Source of the DNA: Aplectana chamaeleonis
Lineage: Eukaryota > Nematoda > Chromadorea > Rhabditida > Cosmocercidae
Assembly: GCA_029168955.1 (NCBI GenBank)
Contig: JAPDOI010000117.1
Span: 682,001 to 746,000, forward strand
Direction: 5' to 3'
DNA: 64,000 nt
The notes beneath the pieces are model-generated. The model saw nothing but the letters and a program-made list of their open reading frames with translations, did not search any database and was not told the origin of the DNA. The translations under genes and the position numbers were made by a program. Shown here piece by piece: positions 10,541 to 22,520 of the stretch (its first letter is position 1; every line of letters starts with the position of its first letter).

Positions 10541-11564
10541 CGTGCATGCTGAAGCTGCTATAGCGACAGGACCAGAGTAGCGGTTGGGTTTCGACTCTAG
10601 GCTGTTGTGCGTCAGTGGGAGCAGCCAGTTCGCTCTGAGCGATGGTTTGTCTGTGCATGTCGTATAATATTGCAACGACTACTTTCGAAATTTTCTGGTG
10701 CCAGCTTCGAATCAGTTGATCTCATATTCTGAAAAATAGTTTCTAAGAGTCTTCGAGGGCGCAGTGTCGATTCAATAACTAGATTCACGCAAAGTGCAAA
10801 GCCAACAAAGTGCGGAGTCATAAAATTTCGGCTATGTCGCATAATTTTGCAAAGCACTGTATAGCGCCTGGCAGCCCTCATATTATATCAAGCGGCACTA
10901 GCGACTTCCTTTCTCTGAACTCAATTTATTGGACGATAACCGGCATGCTGTAGATTTTTGTCTTCGCGCAGCTGCTATCTTTTTTGCCCAGGAGCTCGCT
11001 CACGACATACAGTGACTCGCTTTGAAAATTTATCACATTTCGTTCTTTGCCCAGTGGTTAGTCCGAAGGACGCCTTCGACAAGAGCAAAGAGCTTCAAAA
11101 ATAAAAAGACACCGAGTGATGGAACAGTGTCGATAGAAGAGTTTTTCAATCGTCTACGAATCGGTAGCGATTGAAAGCAGTGGGCGTTGCGTGAGCGGAA
11201 CACTGAAATTTAGGGTCGTGGAAAACTCTTTTGTGCTCGTCTGTAGACGTTTTTTAAGCAATTGTGGTTAAAATCGCCTCAAACTCTTCCACTTCAAGTG
11301 AAAACTTAAAGACTGATTCTATCGTGGACACTGCCTCCGAGGTAAAATGATTTTGCTAAGGGTTCTTAGGAAATATTATACCAGACATTTGTGACCCAAA
11401 GGCGCAGTCCAATCTCAGGGACGAAATCTGAGATTTTCGCATATCTTGAAGTAGATCCACCCTATATAGCTCCTGTGAATTTGATCTCTTAATTCCTCCG
11501 ATTAAAGGAATAGGGAGAAGCCACTCCGACACTTTTTAAGTAAGACCGCCTTTCAAGCTAAACG
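10541..11564. other. Unassigned
   Basis: No recognisable gene. The word CTATCGTGGACACTGCCT near 11317-11334 resembles the terminal repeat of the TTAA-class elements described at 60038-61155, so an eroded end may lie here. Confidence 0.4.
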
Positions 11565-12870
11565 GTTTCAAACAATAGCCGTGTTCTTCCCCTCATTTTC
11601 GTGCTCTATCCTCAGTCACTTCCGCTAGCATAAATCGGTTCCGAACGAAGGAAATTACAAGCCTCGAACAATTCGTTCACCATGCTTTCGCCGCTGGCTT
11701 CTAACAAGGGAAGTATACAAAGCGTATGCCGGACCTGCGAAAACGTATCGTTAGTAGCTCTTCTGGCTCAATAGTAAAAATGCACAGTATTCCGCTCCGA
11801 GCGGCAGGTAGGAAAAAGTTATCAGCATTTTTCAAACCTCGCAAAAAGGCAATGTTACCCATTTTCAAAAGTTTCAAAAAATTTCCTCGGATTTTGCTGA
11901 GAACTTGCATGTAGGGGTAACCTTGGGTGCTGAAAGCGAATCTGGGGTCTGTTTGTCAAACTTCTGAGGCTTACTGTAGGTTACGATAGGTAATATGCCA
12001 TTTAGAGGGCGAAACCACCTTAAATGTTCGAAAATCGGCAAATGGACATCAAATTTGTATCCTCCACCCCGAATAACCCCCGTAAACAAGTTTCGAGTAA
12101 AATCCGAGAATTTGGCAAACCCACCGTAATCTGCAAAAAATCGATAGACGGACTCCAGATTCGTGTTTAGCACTCCAAATGACCCTCAGAGAATTATTTT
12201 GGGACACATCTATCGTAGAAATCCGGAAATCTCGAAAGTGGCGTTTTTCCCTCGAAATTTTCCCCGGTTGGGAAGCTTTGAACGAAATTAGCCGAGAACT
12301 TTGGAAAATCGACTAACAAACCGAATTCGTGATCAGCGCCCCAAAAAACCACTCTGAGAGAATTTCAAGCCGAATCTAGAATATTTTTTCTAGAACGCTT
12401 CCAAAGCCCTCTAATCGGTATAAATAACCGCCCAATCGAAAATCCGTACAAGTCCAAAATGCTATCAGTTTGCGCAAAGTTTGGAAAATGGGATTCCCCC
12501 CAAACTTTGCTAAGGTGGTAGTTTTGGGCGCTGAACACAATTATGAGATCTGCTTGCGGATTTTTCAAACACTAATGCGCGTTTTAAAAGGTACGAAAAT
12601 CGCAAAAATCGATCGTTTTGGGCCTATAACTTCTTTAAACCTGCGGCTCGGGACGGGATACAGCGCAGTTTTACTATATAGGCCCGAGAGATACTAGCAA
12701 TACTATTCGTTTCCGCAGATCCGACATACGCTTTGCATACTTCCCTTGTAAGCAATTTTTGAGGAGCCATAACCCCATCTCCAGCGGGTCTTGTACGATT
12801 CCAAAGACATCATTGGAATGAGTGTGGAACCTTCGTCAAGATAGGCGGTAAAACAAGAAAATTAATCTTC
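11565..12870 (+). mobile_element. Eroded third copy of the 486-bp TTAA-class family, split by an insertion
   Basis: 11580-11700 matches about 60270-60385 (shared GAAATTACAAGCCTCG and related words). 12757-12865 matches about 60390-60495 (CAATTTTTGAGG, GGTCTTGTACGATT, AAGATAGGCGG). The terminal repeats are lost. The break contains the 1046-bp element 11704-12749. Confidence 0.6.
11704..12749. mobile_element. 1046-bp TIR element nested in the preceding relic
   Basis: The inverted ends share ACAAGGGAAGTAT and CAAAGCGTATG, and similarity between the ends continues for more than 100 bp. TA occurs on both flanks if one base is allowed for. The interior repeats a block with words GCTGAA, TCTGGGGTCTG and TTGTCAAACTTCTGAGG: plus strand near 11928 and 12527, minus strand near 12155-12215 and 12320-12362. 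Single copies of this block occur at 2893 and 49490. No transposase is encoded. Confidence 0.72.
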
Positions 12871-13079
12871 TTATCCCAATGTTGGCCATTATTGGTTCAA
12901 AACCCACGTTTGAGGTAGAGCTGACGTCACACGGGTTACCGCCGCCTAACTCATAGCTCAGTCCTACTGCTGGAAAACAAGAAGAATAGTTAGGTGGACC
13001 TTACTATCCGCAGTTTACAGAATTTTTTTTCCTGTGACACAATTTTTTTCGATAGTTCAAAATTTCTTTTGCTAGTAAT

Positions 13080-13378
13080 CAACAATGGCTTTGTATGCAT
13101 CGATTTGTGTCCTACGCCCATTCGCTTTACGGTTCATAGATTGAAATTCAATTTCAAGCCTGCTGATGTTCCTGATTATAGAGATCATCGATGCTGATGA
13201 CGTGGAGTGGGCTCGTCCACCATGAAAAGACTAGACTTGAAAATTTTTTAGACTTGAAATTCGGCTCGAAACAGCAGTTTTTTTCAGGATCTTTTCTTTT
13301 AGGTTCTACTACTCTAAACACAGAAAAGGGTTTAGAGAAGAGAAGAAGACAAGCTCGCTTAGATCGCGACCACTGCCT
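13080..13378 (+). mobile_element. Right half of a TTAA-class element (relative of 49796-50344)
   Basis: Aligns with about 50060-50344: shared ATTGAAATTCAATTTCAAGC, GAGATCATCGATG-type words, CTCGTCCACCAT and the right end CACTGCCT followed by TTAA at 13379-13382. The left half is absent or unrecognisable. Confidence 0.7.
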
Positions 13379-13382
13379 TTAA

Positions 13383-14529
13383 GAGTGAACTGAAAGGCGA
13401 CAGAGTAGCATAGATTATTCAGGAGTGAAGAGAGTCCGGGGCAAGGTACTCTCTAGAACAGCGGCTTTACCAGTGCTGAATCCGGCCCCAGATCGAAAAT
13501 TCGAGCACGCGCGGAGCTTCATTCCACTTCCGCCTCTGTCTGGCAGCTTTCTTTTTCAGTAAACTTCCCTCATTTACCTACTTTTGTTGCAGTGTCATGT
13601 TTTTCTCCTTGTTTTCGCAACATTCTCTCTATTTTTACCTCTGTTTACCTTCTATGATGTTGGAAAATGGTTCAGTTAACGGATTCCCGGCTGAAAAAAA
13701 GAGCTCCCACCATCGTAAAACGCGGATTATTTGCCCGATTTGACAAAAAAAAACGTACGAACTACTTTAGCACTCTGCAGAATGTCAGCCTGCCAAAAAG
13801 AGCTGCGATAAGCTGAGCATTCCAAGAAACGCGTACAGGGAAATTTTCGTCCTCCCACCAAAGAGATCCTCCGTCAAGGGAATGGTCTGACTCGCTTACT
13901 CGATCTATAGAGCCATGTTTTTGCATGCAGCTAACATCCAAGGCTTTCGTGCGAGTATAAGTAACTATGTTAGGATGCTCACCGAATTATTGAAACAGTT
14001 ATAAACCGATAGTTTCAGCGCCATATAGATACCGTTGCTCACCATAATCCTTCCATAATCTGAAAATCAACTGTTCCATGTTCACCAACTCGAATAAACC
14101 CAGGACGAGATCTAGGCAAAAATGGTAAGAATATGAAAAACACTCACACGTACACTAACATGCCGAGAACATACTTATTTGCCAGATAATACTTCGCTCG
14201 ACGAACAGCAGCGCCTATTCGAAAATGTCGATAGATCGACTTTTGCGTCGCTCATCGCGTAGAGGATTTGTTGGCCTAGAATGCTGTTCGCTTTGGTTGT
14301 TGACTGATCCATGTGTGTTCATAAAAGGAACGTGAACTATAAAAGATCAAGTGTTGATCTCTGCACAGCCATTTGAAACTCGTGCAAAGATTAGAGACGC
14401 AAAGTTATGACTGGGCAACGACTGAACACAGAAGGTATAGCCTCGAAATGAGTACACGGAAATGCCTAGATCACAGATAGAGTAATTCTCAGATCAGAAA
14501 GCCACCCTCTCTACTACTAAGCTGCGCCA
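13383..14529. other. Unassigned
   Basis: No gene, RNA or repeat recognised over about 1.1 kb. Open frames are short and unrelated to known families. Confidence 0.5.
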
Positions 14530-15310
14530 TGGACCGGCGTGCTCCGCGATCAATCAATGCAGTGAGTTTTTATACTGAATTCTCGTTGTGAATGAGTATG
14601 CAAAAGGGAGCCTGCGTGAGCTCAAACTCGATCCACCAGTATCGCATTGTTTCCACAGTACGCGTATTCCAGCTATTGTTTGAAATAATTTTGTTCTGAG
14701 CAGTCGGACTCGCACCCTCTCAATTGTTAGTGGCTGCTTTTCCAGGGGTTTATTGGCTGTTTCCATTGCCTTTGGTGCTAGCGTGGGAGAATGTCTAGCT
14801 CATGTGGTTATTGGTTGGTAGTGGAGTTTTTGTGGCGTACGTTTGCACTTAATTTCGTTAATCGTGTTTTCGAATTGTTGCCGTCGATTTCACAATTATA
14901 AAAACTGTATGGCAGTCTACCAGCAATTTGTTCAAACAAGTCTGCGCTCGTGTAATGACGTTACCGCAGGCTGGTGAACATATATGGTTTCCGTTTTCAT
15001 TTTAGTCTGACGCATGGACCAGGCGGCTGGCCGTACGGGGTTGGCAGCCTAACTGGAGAATGGAGTTTCGACTCGCGCGGGATGATCTACCGTCGCAGCC
15101 CCGTCCATTCATCAGACTAAAATGATTGCTCGAACTCTACATATGCTAACGATTACTCACAATTCGTTAAACCTTAACGTGACTCATTGATCATGGTTGT
15201 ATTTCTAGAGATTCATTTGCAGTAGATATGCCGCAGAAGGATTTTGGTACATTTGTCGTTTAAGCAAAGCCTTGCAGGTATAGCTAAAATCTTGCGTATT
15301 TTTAATACAT
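14530..15310 (+). repeat. Dispersed repeat block A, copy 1
   Basis: Collinear with 17780-18390. Shared words include GTGGTTATTGGTTGGT, GGAGTTTTT, CGTTTGCACTT and TTCGAATTGTTGCCG. A 153-bp MITE (14985-15137) is present here and absent from copy 2. A more diverged relative of the first part lies at 59755-59960. Confidence 0.8.
14985..15137 (-). mobile_element. 153-bp TA MITE, copy 2
   Basis: Reverse-oriented copy of 246-398, identical in length, flanked by TA at 14983-14984 and 15138-15139. It sits inside repeat block A. The homologous position in the second block (about 18260-18275) lacks it. Confidence 0.88.
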
Positions 15311-15729
15311 TACTCAAAACATAGTTTTTTGAATATCGCGAGCAAATGCAAAACAATCTTCAGTAAGAGGGAGGCGTTTCTTCAGTAAATGTAGTTATAA
15401 AGCACCACGCCTCTTAGAATGCCATTGAACCCTGGCACAACAGGTCTTCTCTCGGATATGCTGAGAGATCGATTGGCACACTAGTTATGCTCCAAGTCAA
15501 AATGATCGCCGTGTTTTTTCCCGGATTGTTTATTAGAGGGACGGGTAGACCTTGTTTCAGTTCAAGTGAACTCCTGTTTCCCGTTATCTTACACTTATAA
15601 CAAAACGCGGAGCGATGGCTTTTTCGTTGGAACCTCCTTATCACTAGTTAAACCTCACCGAGGCTCACCGCTCCGCTGATGGGGATAATCAAAATCGACA
15701 GGTCCCTACGGATGTACTAGAGCTTGTCT
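15311..15729. other. Spacer between blocks A and B; one dispersed repeat
   Basis: 15550-15655 resembles 29130-29215 (shared GGCTTTTTCGT and ACCTCCTTATCACTAGTTA). No gene recognised. Confidence 0.55.
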
Positions 15730-16740
15730 ATAGCGCAAATGATGAAAAGCGGCAAATGCCATCATGGCGACAATAATGTTCTCGATTATTGTTATATATG
15801 TACTAGTTCCGATCGGGGATCAATTGTCGATCTGAACATTTTGCTAGCATTTTTACGTGCAAAGGGGTCAGTTGTCGACTTCTGACAAACTTCTTTGTTA
15901 TCCAAATCACTGGTTTCGCTATGCGCTTAACCACTGTGATTCTGCGGTTCTCATTGCTTTGCCGCTATTATGAAATCCGAATGAGTATAGCGGAATAGTG
16001 GTTGCGACACAGGTTGGGGGCACCCCTGTATCAGCGCGGTAAGCGCTCGGGGTCTTAACTGTCTTCCTCGGGTCTCAGAATGAAATCAATTTTGTTTCAA
16101 TGCTGTTGATTAGTAATAAATACATTGGTGTCACTGGTTGACGGTACGTGCTTTCTTATACATATTTTCGGCCAACATATCTGTTGCCATCAGAGAGTGC
16201 ACATGAACTTTTCAATGGATGAGCCTGAACCGAAATTCAATTAAGTAGAGGCTGCGACATGTGATCCACATTACTAACACGTGGATCAACATTTTGGAAC
16301 GATAAATGCTTCCTCGGGTAAGACAAATGTGATTGGGCTATGCAGTCATGAGGACGTTTCAAGAAATCACTAACGGGTAGGACGATGAGAAGTTGCCTAC
16401 TTTTTTCGAATCTATTGTGATGTTGCAACTACGGAAAAGACTTACAGACGATTAAGATTCATTATTGAACTTCGTACCATAATTGCAGGTTCACTGCCAT
16501 TACTGATTATTACGAGCTACGCGAAGATTGTCATACTTCATAACAATTTCCATTAGACTCATTCTGTTGAGAACGCCTTACCAATCACCCTCCCAAACAA
16601 AAAAACATTTGGTGCATTCCTTATTCATGTTGCTGACCAATTTATGAATTCGCAACTGTATCATAACGGGAAGCCTTTATCTTAAAACATGCTAAGCCTT
16701 CAAACCGTTCCTCATCAAATAATAACGGCTAGCTTTTTAT
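15730..16740 (+). repeat. Dispersed repeat block B, copy 1
   Basis: Collinear with 21060-22520. Shared words include GACAATAATGTTCTCGAT, GGGGTCAGTTGTC, ACATATTTTCGGCC, TCTGTTGCCATCAGAGAGT and GCCTTCAAACC. Lacks the insertion found in copy 2. No coding frame. Confidence 0.82.
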
Positions 16741-16884
16741 TATCAGTTACTCACATAGTCTACTTATCAGGCTAAGTCTAGTAAATGGACAAAGCGCGAT
16801 CATTGCGGCAGGTCATGCGGCGTCCGCGATACCGGGCAACGGGGTTTCGATCGCGCTGGACAATCTACATCCACCACCCCATCC

Positions 16885-17085
16885 ATTTACGGTACCAAAT
16901 TCTACAAAGAGACTCCCATATACAATTGGCACGGGTCGCCCTAATAATTCGTGTTCCTTTTTTTGCGTTGGTGCAAACTCGGTGCATGAGCGTTATAGCA
17001 TATAAGCACCGAGTTTGCGCCAACGTACGATAAGGAACGCAACGTATCAGTGAGATCCGTGCCGACTGTATGTCTTGCCTCTCCA
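16885..17085. repeat. Palindromic element with TTGGCGCAAACTCGGTGC hairpin
   Basis: The arms GCGTTGGTGCAAACTCGGTG (16969-16988) and CACCGAGTTTGCGCCAACG (about 17008-17026) enclose a loop with TTATAGCATAT. Weaker pairing extends outward to GGCACGG / CCGTGCC. The same hairpin, with the same loop word, is at 62053-62110, and a half copy is at 4907-4932. Confidence 0.72.
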
Positions 17086-17175
17086 TGCTACTCCAGATTG
17101 AGAATAGTCAAGCTCTCGAAGCTCTCGTCTACTGAATGGAACAAACACAGAATCGCTCCAACACGATGGAACCTG

Positions 17176-17660
17176 CAGTCCGTTGCATAATTATAGGGAC
17201 ACTTGAATTTTTGCTCTACTTTCCGCAACTTTGTAGCTTAATTATTATAGTGTGGACCATTAGATCCCTTGGTAAAAATATAGTCCCAGACCGACTTTCA
17301 ACGCGCTTGGTTTTCTCCGTCAAGTTCGATTTTCCTCAAAACGGTTATTTTTGGCCGTCGCATAATTATAGGGACACCGTGTTTTTTTTTGATTTTGCCA
17401 GTTTCGCAGCGTTTTTTTTCACAGGGAACGCTTTCCTTTTTTATTCTTTATTGGTTTCCACCACTCCAGATGATGCAATGCTCCTCGCTCCTTGGAGCAC
17501 CGTCGTTTCTGCCATTCATGACTCGGGATTTCCGAACCGAGTGATTTCTCGCCAAACTGGACGCTCTGTGAATGTTATCAGCAAGTTCGTCGAGTCTCCT
17601 TACACGTACAAAACTGCTGCACAACCGGAATGGACAAAAAGACCAGTGTATGTATGCGCA
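17176..17660 (+). pseudogene. 5' end of a Tc1/Tc3-like transposon with transposase N-terminal fragment
   Basis: Two boxes of GCATAATTATAGGGACAC lie about 175 bp apart (near 17184 and 17360). This is the double-site arrangement seen in Tc3-type terminal repeats and in the element at 53393-54985. Downstream, 17472-17660 reads VISRQTGRSVNVISKFVESP, which resembles the second helix-turn-helix of Tc1-like transposases (isolation from a start codon, then an ...SRTVVxNFLxNP-like block). The catalytic DDE region is missing and the sequence runs into repeat block A copy 2 near 17780. The long open frame 17136-17681 is mostly terminal-repeat sequence read through. Confidence 0.62.
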
Positions 17661-17779
17661 AGGCTATACGCAAGGCTTTGAACTCAATGACGACCCTTCG
17701 CCAGATACAGCCTTGCTCAGAACTTTCTGTTTATGCGACGGACTGTGTGTATTGAAGGTATTCTCTCCTTCGAGAAAGA

Positions 17780-18390
17780 GATAAACTGGAATGCTCTGCG
17801 ATCGATAAATCGGTGAGTTCTTACACTGCGATTCCCCTTAGAATGTGTATGTAGAATGGAGCTTGAATGGACTCAAAGGCTGCTCACCTGTATTGCGTTC
17901 CTTTATTACGGGTATTCCAACGATAACCATTAGTTTTTTGTTTTCAGTTGGGAGATCAAAATGACCTCATGACGCGAGTCAGTGGCTCTGCACGCGATCT
18001 CAAGTGTTAATGGCTGTTTTCCTAGTGTTCTACATATTGGCTACTTCCATTTCCTTTGATGCTAGCGTGGCAAAATGTCTAGCCCGTGTGGTTATTGGTT
18101 GGTGGTGGAGTTTTTATAGCGTTCGTTTGCACTTCATTTCGTTAACCGTTTCCGAATTGTTGCCGTTGATTTCACACTTATAAAAACTATCTATATGTTA
18201 GTCTGTCACTAGGTTGTTCGAACAAGTTCGTGCTCAACTAGTGAGGTGGTTGTGGGGTAGCGAACTGCCGCATAGGCTAACGAATAGTCATATTTCCTTG
18301 ACCCTCTATGCCTTGAGCCATAGATCATGGCTGGGTTTGTGAAGAATCTTTAGTAAGCAGCAGAACGGTTTTGATAGGTTCATCCTTGGA
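17780..18390 (+). repeat. Dispersed repeat block A, copy 2
   Basis: Homologous to 14530-15310 but without the 153-bp MITE, giving an empty-site comparison near 18260-18275. Confidence 0.8.
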
Positions 18391-20507
18391 GCACATTGCC
18401 AGTGTGCCAGATTTGGCTAAATTTCACCCGGTGTCAGGACTTTCGTAAGACTTTATTATTCAAAGGTCGCCGTATGGCTTCTCGTCACTGGGCACCCACG
18501 ATCCACCCAATGAAGGTGCTCGATGCGCATAGGCGCACTCTCGCGTCTTGGTAAGCCAAGCCAGACAGTGTCGACGTCTGCTGTCAAAAAGAGTTTCGGT
18601 CTACGTGCGTTCGCGTCACATGCCTGTGACGTTTCGTTCTTTCGGATTGACGTCAGATTTACGCGCCATTCATCTTGAATGCGCGTACAGTGGAGGGTCT
18701 AAAGTGTCATATCGTCTTGCCCGCACCTCCTACGCTCCTGTCATTGCCTGATGGTCGGTCGAAGACCTGGTCAAGATATTTCCCTCCTTGCCCGTACGTC
18801 CAGTCGCCTCCCAGGCCTGAATGTCCGTCAAGTAGTTAGGGTTCGTCTCGTCCCTATTCTCAATTGGTCAAGGTCCGTCCTCCATTGCGTATGCAGCATT
18901 GAATTTTAACTTGTATATATTTATTGCCGCGTTTAATGATGGTAGATAAAGTGTAAACGTTTATATTGGTATTCTTTTTTTGTAGCAATATCAGGCCGTG
19001 CAGTCGATCTATACTTTGGTCAGTGACACATGTTGTGTTTCGTGTGTACCGCGTAATGGTGGTTGTTGTAGGTTCAGAACCCCGGAGTCGATCCTGTTGT
19101 ATGGGTAAGAGCGCCTTGTAGCGTGCGCCCAAAGGCTGTGGGGCCCAACACACATACAGTACGCATAATACTCGGTTCCCGCGTGGCAGACTTAGGCAAG
19201 AGGCGCGCCGTCAGTTTAGTGGTGTATTAATCGTTGGACCAGCGGATACTAACACTCCATACCAACCTATGCTGCTAGGACAGAAACGCAGACTCGAAGC
19301 GTATTGTAGCGACCGAAGCGGCATCCGGGGTCAAAGGAGGGTGTTGATCGCAAAGCCTACGCACGTCTCCACATTTTCGCATAATATCTGGGTAACTTGT
19401 TTCTCTGGACGATTGAGAGGCGTTTGCCTATGAATACTCAATAACCCAGAAACAAAACCGCGATTCAAAAAAGTGTAAAAACTTGCTCATATGTTGCTAT
19501 AAAGCTTCCGAGAGTTTTTGAGCGGTAGCTTTGAGTTTTTGAGTGAAGACGGTTTGAGAAAGGAGCACTTCCTCAGCGTTTTTATCTGCTTGTCGGAACT
19601 ATTTTTTTCATTATTTGTGTTTTCCCGACTCATTTAGGGGACTTTGGGCTCAGATTATACCTTGCCGTATACCTACGACATTCAGAACATTGTTTACTAG
19701 AACGTCGTATAGGTGCAAAGCGACCCCTAGTGAGGGGGGTGCTTACCCTCAGTTAAGTTGTCATCAAATAACGCGAGTTTCGGAAAATTACCAATATTAC
19801 GCAGCTCTTTCCTCGGACGCCTTCAGCTTTCGATTGACAGAGCAATAGAGCTCAACATCGAATTGATTGTCATGTTTTCTCTCCAATTTTTCGTAGGGGA
19901 AATATACACAAACAAGTCTGTGCTGAGTTGGAGGGGTGAGAACAACCACGAAATCCTCTACGGACTCCTCTGATGAACTAGGGAGAGGTAATCCCCAACC
20001 TAATCTTATTCAATACGCTATAAAAGAAGGGATTGATTCCTCAAAAATTAGGCGGATAATGACTTTGTGGGGGCGAAAATTCGAGTAAGTGCGACATAAG
20101 CTGGCATTGTGCTCTCTAATACTGGCACTTGGCTGGCATAAAGGCTAGACAAGCGCTACGCTTGCTTGCCTCATGACTACAACTGATTAGTAAGACCGCT
20201 AACTGCGCAACGTTAGAAGAGATGTCTTGAACGGCCAAAACTGTCCTACGCCGCTTAGACTCCTACAGTTTGAGCGAACAAGCATTGCTACAGACAGGTT
20301 GAGAGGCGATTTGAACTTCTTTTATTATTCACTTCCTAAACAACATATAACCAATTAGGTGACCTTTTCTGATGGGAAAAAGTTTAATTCGGATGTACCG
20401 AATGAAAGCCGTCACAACTGGCTCAATTCGCGGAAGGTCATTTTTTTAATCGTATAGTCCTTCGTTGTTATTACAAGTTCTTTAATTTTTATTACGGCGG
20501 CTAAACT
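18391..20507. other. Unassigned 2.1 kb
   Basis: No recognisable gene. A minus-strand frame of 97 codons at 18860-19153 has no family I know. A small inverted repeat around 19388-19452 (CTGGGTAACTTGTTTCT / AGAAACAAAAC-type arms) may be a short hairpin. Confidence 0.45.
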
Positions 20508-20885
20508 TTGGTGGCGGCTTGGAATGTTGTGCGGAGGCCAACAACGTGCACACTCCCGTAAGAGAGAGTGGTGTCCTGAACTTTGCGTTCGTCAACTCCC
20601 GCATGAACTCATCCGATTACCAGGATGCAGTTGCGGACGATCTGCCCCCTTTCCGAGTGGCCGCCGTCTGCAGAGTTACCTCTTTATGGCAACTGACGCT
20701 GCCGTACACGTCAGTCGTCAGAGTATCTAATGACTTCAATCAACGAATGTGAAGCATTGTGAGCTCTCAACCTGTATCCTGTAGAAAACTCATGCGGTAT
20801 TGCTAAGAAAGTGAATGTTAATAACAGGCAGTTCAGCAGCCCAGACGAGCTTGAATTAGCTATTCTGAATGCCTGGCAGAGTACA
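20508..20885 (+). pseudogene. Tc1-like transposase C-terminal relic
   Basis: In shifting frames it reads NFAFVNSRMNSSDYQD, then ATDAAVHVSRQS, then NLYPVENSCGIAKK and VNNRQFSSPDELELAILNAW. These correspond to the conserved Tc1 catalytic core: the second Asp (in DNAA) and the Glu of PIEN are still visible. Several frameshifts make it non-functional. No terminal repeats were identified around it. Tc1-type enzymes cut and paste DNA at TA sites. Confidence 0.78.
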
Positions 20886-21059
20886 TGTCTTTAGCAATCT
20901 GTTGTAGTTAATCCAGTATATAGTGTTCCTTATAGGCTCTGTGTAGGTGTACACAAGCGAGGAGGATGTACAAATACCAAGGTTCTAACTAATGTTGCAA
21001 TAAGCGTGGTCCTATCAATATGATACGCACTGTATAATATGATACACTATGACACGCGT

Positions 21060-22520
21060 TTCATCAGACATATATGATGAAATGGGGCAAACGCCATCAT
21101 GCCGACAATAATGTTCTCGATAATTATCATACATGTAATCGGGGATCCATTGCCGATCTGGAAATTTTGCCGACGTGCTCATGTGCACAGGGGTCAGTTG
21201 TCAACTTCTACCTAACTTTGGTATTGCAAACCAATGGTTTCTCCGTGTCAATCTTTGTGATTGCGCGGCAATCACTGCGTTGCCGCTAGTATGAGAACGG
21301 CGTCAGCCTAGGAAGTTGTGGTTTGGTCACATGTTGCGGGTTTACCGCGGTATCAAGGCTGTAAGCACTCGGGGTCGTTACAGTTTTTCTGGCGTCTCAG
21401 TGTGAAATTGATTTTGCTTGAATGCCGTTAATTTGTAATAAATATTTGGTGTCACCGGGTGACAGTACGTGCTTTTTTATACATATTTTCGGCCTACATG
21501 TCTGTTGCCATCAGAGAGTACACATGACCTTTCCCAATGGGAAAGGCTTTACCGAAATCCAATTATGCCCTGGTATGCGAATCCACATTGCTGACATGCG
21601 GATCAACATTAGGGAACGACAAATGCTTCCTTAAGTCATATCCACAAATGTGATCAGCCTCTGCATGTATGAGGACGTTTCGAAAAGTCGCCAACGAGAT
21701 GGACGATAGGCGGTTGCCTACCTTTTTCGACTCTTTTGCGATGTTGCGATTGCGGAAAAGACAGCTGGCGATTGTATGAGTTCATATAAATAGTAGATTT
21801 CGTACCATAATGACAGGTTCACTCCCTTAACTCATTTTTTCGAGCAGTTTCCGATCTTCATGGCAATTTCCATTAGATTCATCCTGTTGGAAATTCCCTC
21901 CCCAATGATCTTCCTGAACAACAAACACTTAATGTCCTCCCTTTCTACGTTACTGGCCAAATCATGATATTGCACACTACCGCTCGTAGAATTTGGTCAG
22001 AAAGCGAGCGAGAGCAGGGTTTTTGCGTCTTTCCGCCTTTTTTTATAACCCTCTTCAAAGTTAACTTTCAGCGAAACTAGGGAGATATTAGTGGTCTCGG
22101 CCTGACAAATATCTAATGGTTTAGCCATTGCCAAGGTTTGTTTGAGAATCGTTTCGCAATCGACCAGCTCTCTATATGCGGTAGGCACAGAGGAACGCAG
22201 ACAGAGACGGTAGCGCCCCATCCGCCACAGTATCTTAATTACAACCTGGCTGACTGCGAAACCTTTATAGCTCTCAGCGTAACCCCCACAATGGCCAGAC
22301 CATTGGGAGGCCCTGAACGCCAGTCACCCTAGTTTCTCTCAAAGTTGACTTTGATGCGAGTTATACAAAAAAGACGAAAAAACGCGAAAACCCGACCTCG
22401 CTCGCTTTCTGACCAAATCCTACGAGCGGCGGTGTTACGTGTAACACAATGACAGGTCTTCTCTTCGAACCAAGCTTGATTAAGAAGCCTTCAAACCATT
22501 CCCCATTGAATAATCAATAA
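21060..22520 (+). repeat. Dispersed repeat block B, copy 2 (interrupted)
   Basis: Homologous to 15730-16740, with the same order relative to block A as in copy 1. Interrupted at about 21975-22434 by a TIR element absent from copy 1; homology resumes at GCCTTCAAACCATTCC (about 22489). Confidence 0.82.
21975..22434. mobile_element. ~460-bp element with ~105-bp terminal inverted repeats
   Basis: The left arm starts CACTACCGCTCGTAGAATT and the right arm (reverse strand) CACCGCCGCTCGTAGGATT. Both continue through TTGGTCAGAAAGCGAGCGAG and CAAAGTTAACTTT-type words for about 105 bp. It lies in repeat block B copy 2 and is missing from copy 1, which supports insertion. No coding capacity. Target duplication not resolved. 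Confidence 0.82.

Noticed and set aside
17136..17681. 181-codon frame as a novel membrane protein
   Set aside because: The hydrophobic first two thirds are the AT-rich terminal repeat of a Tc-like element, including two GCATAATTATAGGGACAC boxes. Only the last third is transposase-like.
19070..19140. Possible tRNA (GGTTCAGAACCCC-like arm)
   Set aside because: No acceptor, D-arm or anticodon stem could be fitted around it.
18860..19153. 97-codon minus-strand frame
   Set aside because: Proline- and arginine-rich text without recognisable domain, and no splice or start context. Left as unassigned.
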